Source: Paenibacillus borealis | GTDB taxonomy: Bacteria; Bacillota; Bacilli; Paenibacillales; Paenibacillaceae | Length of the DNA: 64,000 nt | Direction: 5' to 3' | Assembly: GCF_000758665.1 (NCBI RefSeq) | Contig: NZ_CP009285.1 | Coordinates: 7,316,001 to 7,380,000 of the forward strand | Shown here: one piece after another, positions 63,888 to 64,000 of the stretch | How the letters are laid out: each line of letters begins with the position of its first letter | Position numbering within the stretch: position 1 is the first letter of the stretch | Program-made: the position numbers and the translations under genes | The notes under the pieces: generated by a model | The model's database searches: none | Seen by the model: the letters and a program-made list of their open reading frames with translations, nothing else | What the model was told of the DNA's origin: nothing

Positions 63888-64000
63888 TTACCTCCTTCCC
63901 TTAATCCTGGACACCCTCTCTACCCAATCCCCCAGTTCCTCCAAAGGCAAAGCGAGAAAATAAGGGATGGGAGTATGGGTGAGCATGGCCAAAGAGACGG
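63888..64000 (-). CDS. P2 E'-like tail chaperone extension (continues past the right edge)
   Basis: Last 36 codons of a frame that enters from the right edge: MLTHTPIPYFLALPLEELGD, then WVERVSRIKGRR and stop, three nt before the tape measure ATG. This is the kind of C-terminal segment carried by frameshifted E+E' chaperones. Whether a slippery site exists upstream cannot be seen. Confidence 0.75.
   Translation of the reverse strand, partial: VSLAMLTHTPIPYFLALPLEELGDWVERVSRIKGRR

Overview
The window fits a Paenibacillus-type, spore-forming member of the Bacillota. The signs are the gene order sigW-rsiW-cdaA-cdaR-glmM-glmS with a glmS ribozyme, and cwlD-salA-gerD-kbaA-pdaB next to an rRNA operon, both as in Bacillus subtilis. 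Moderate GC content, purine-rich ribosome binding sites, and sigma-E- and sigma-G-like promoters agree. The genus is an inference from gene content; no species can be named from the sequence alone.

Layout: (1) 1-6.6 kb holds the C-terminal half of a calcium-type P-type ATPase, a KimA-like potassium importer and small genes (DUF2785, DUF5071, macro domain, a lipoprotein). (2) 7.0-14.7 kb is the sigW/c-di-AMP/amino-sugar block on the minus strand. It links envelope-stress sigma factor W, di-adenylate cyclase and its regulator, and GlcN-6-P synthesis with ribozyme feedback. (3) 15.4-18.2 kb is PEP carboxylase, preceded by repeat-rich intergenic DNA. (4) 18.4-35.8 kb is a PBSX-type contractile tail cluster without any head, terminase, portal or integrase gene, i.e. 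a probable R-type tailocin. It has its own divergent XRE/ImmA and ArpU control region, sheath, tube, a frameshifted tail chaperone, tape measure, baseplate, several fibre-like proteins and a holin/endolysin cassette. (5) 35.8-42.9 kb is an rRNA operon read on the minus strand as 16S-5S-tRNA-Ile-tRNA-Ala-23S-5S followed by 12 tRNAs; the extra 5S between 16S and 23S is unusual. (6) 42.9-51.4 kb carries sporulation and germination genes (SpoIIM-like, pdaB, kbaA, gerD, salA, cwlD), a PPK2 polyphosphate kinase and the sulfate-assimilation pair sat-cysH. (7) From 52.2 kb to the right edge is a second contractile tail cluster of P2 type (genes resembling E', T, X, D, V, U, W, J, I, H). It runs off the window.

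The main result is that the two tail clusters have unrelated-looking structural cores but end in the same distal cassette: fibre-associated coiled-coil protein, CD1375-type micro-protein, a paired hairpin, and three small accessory proteins. In the first cluster this leads to a complete M15-type endolysin and a holin. In the second the endolysin is reduced to a 43-codon stub and no holin follows, so particle release from cluster 2 may depend on cluster 1. Cluster 1 also has a canonical A_AAA_AAC slippery site that makes a 60-residue extension of the tail assembly chaperone, and both of its divergent control promoters contain TTGGCA-N9-TATATT.
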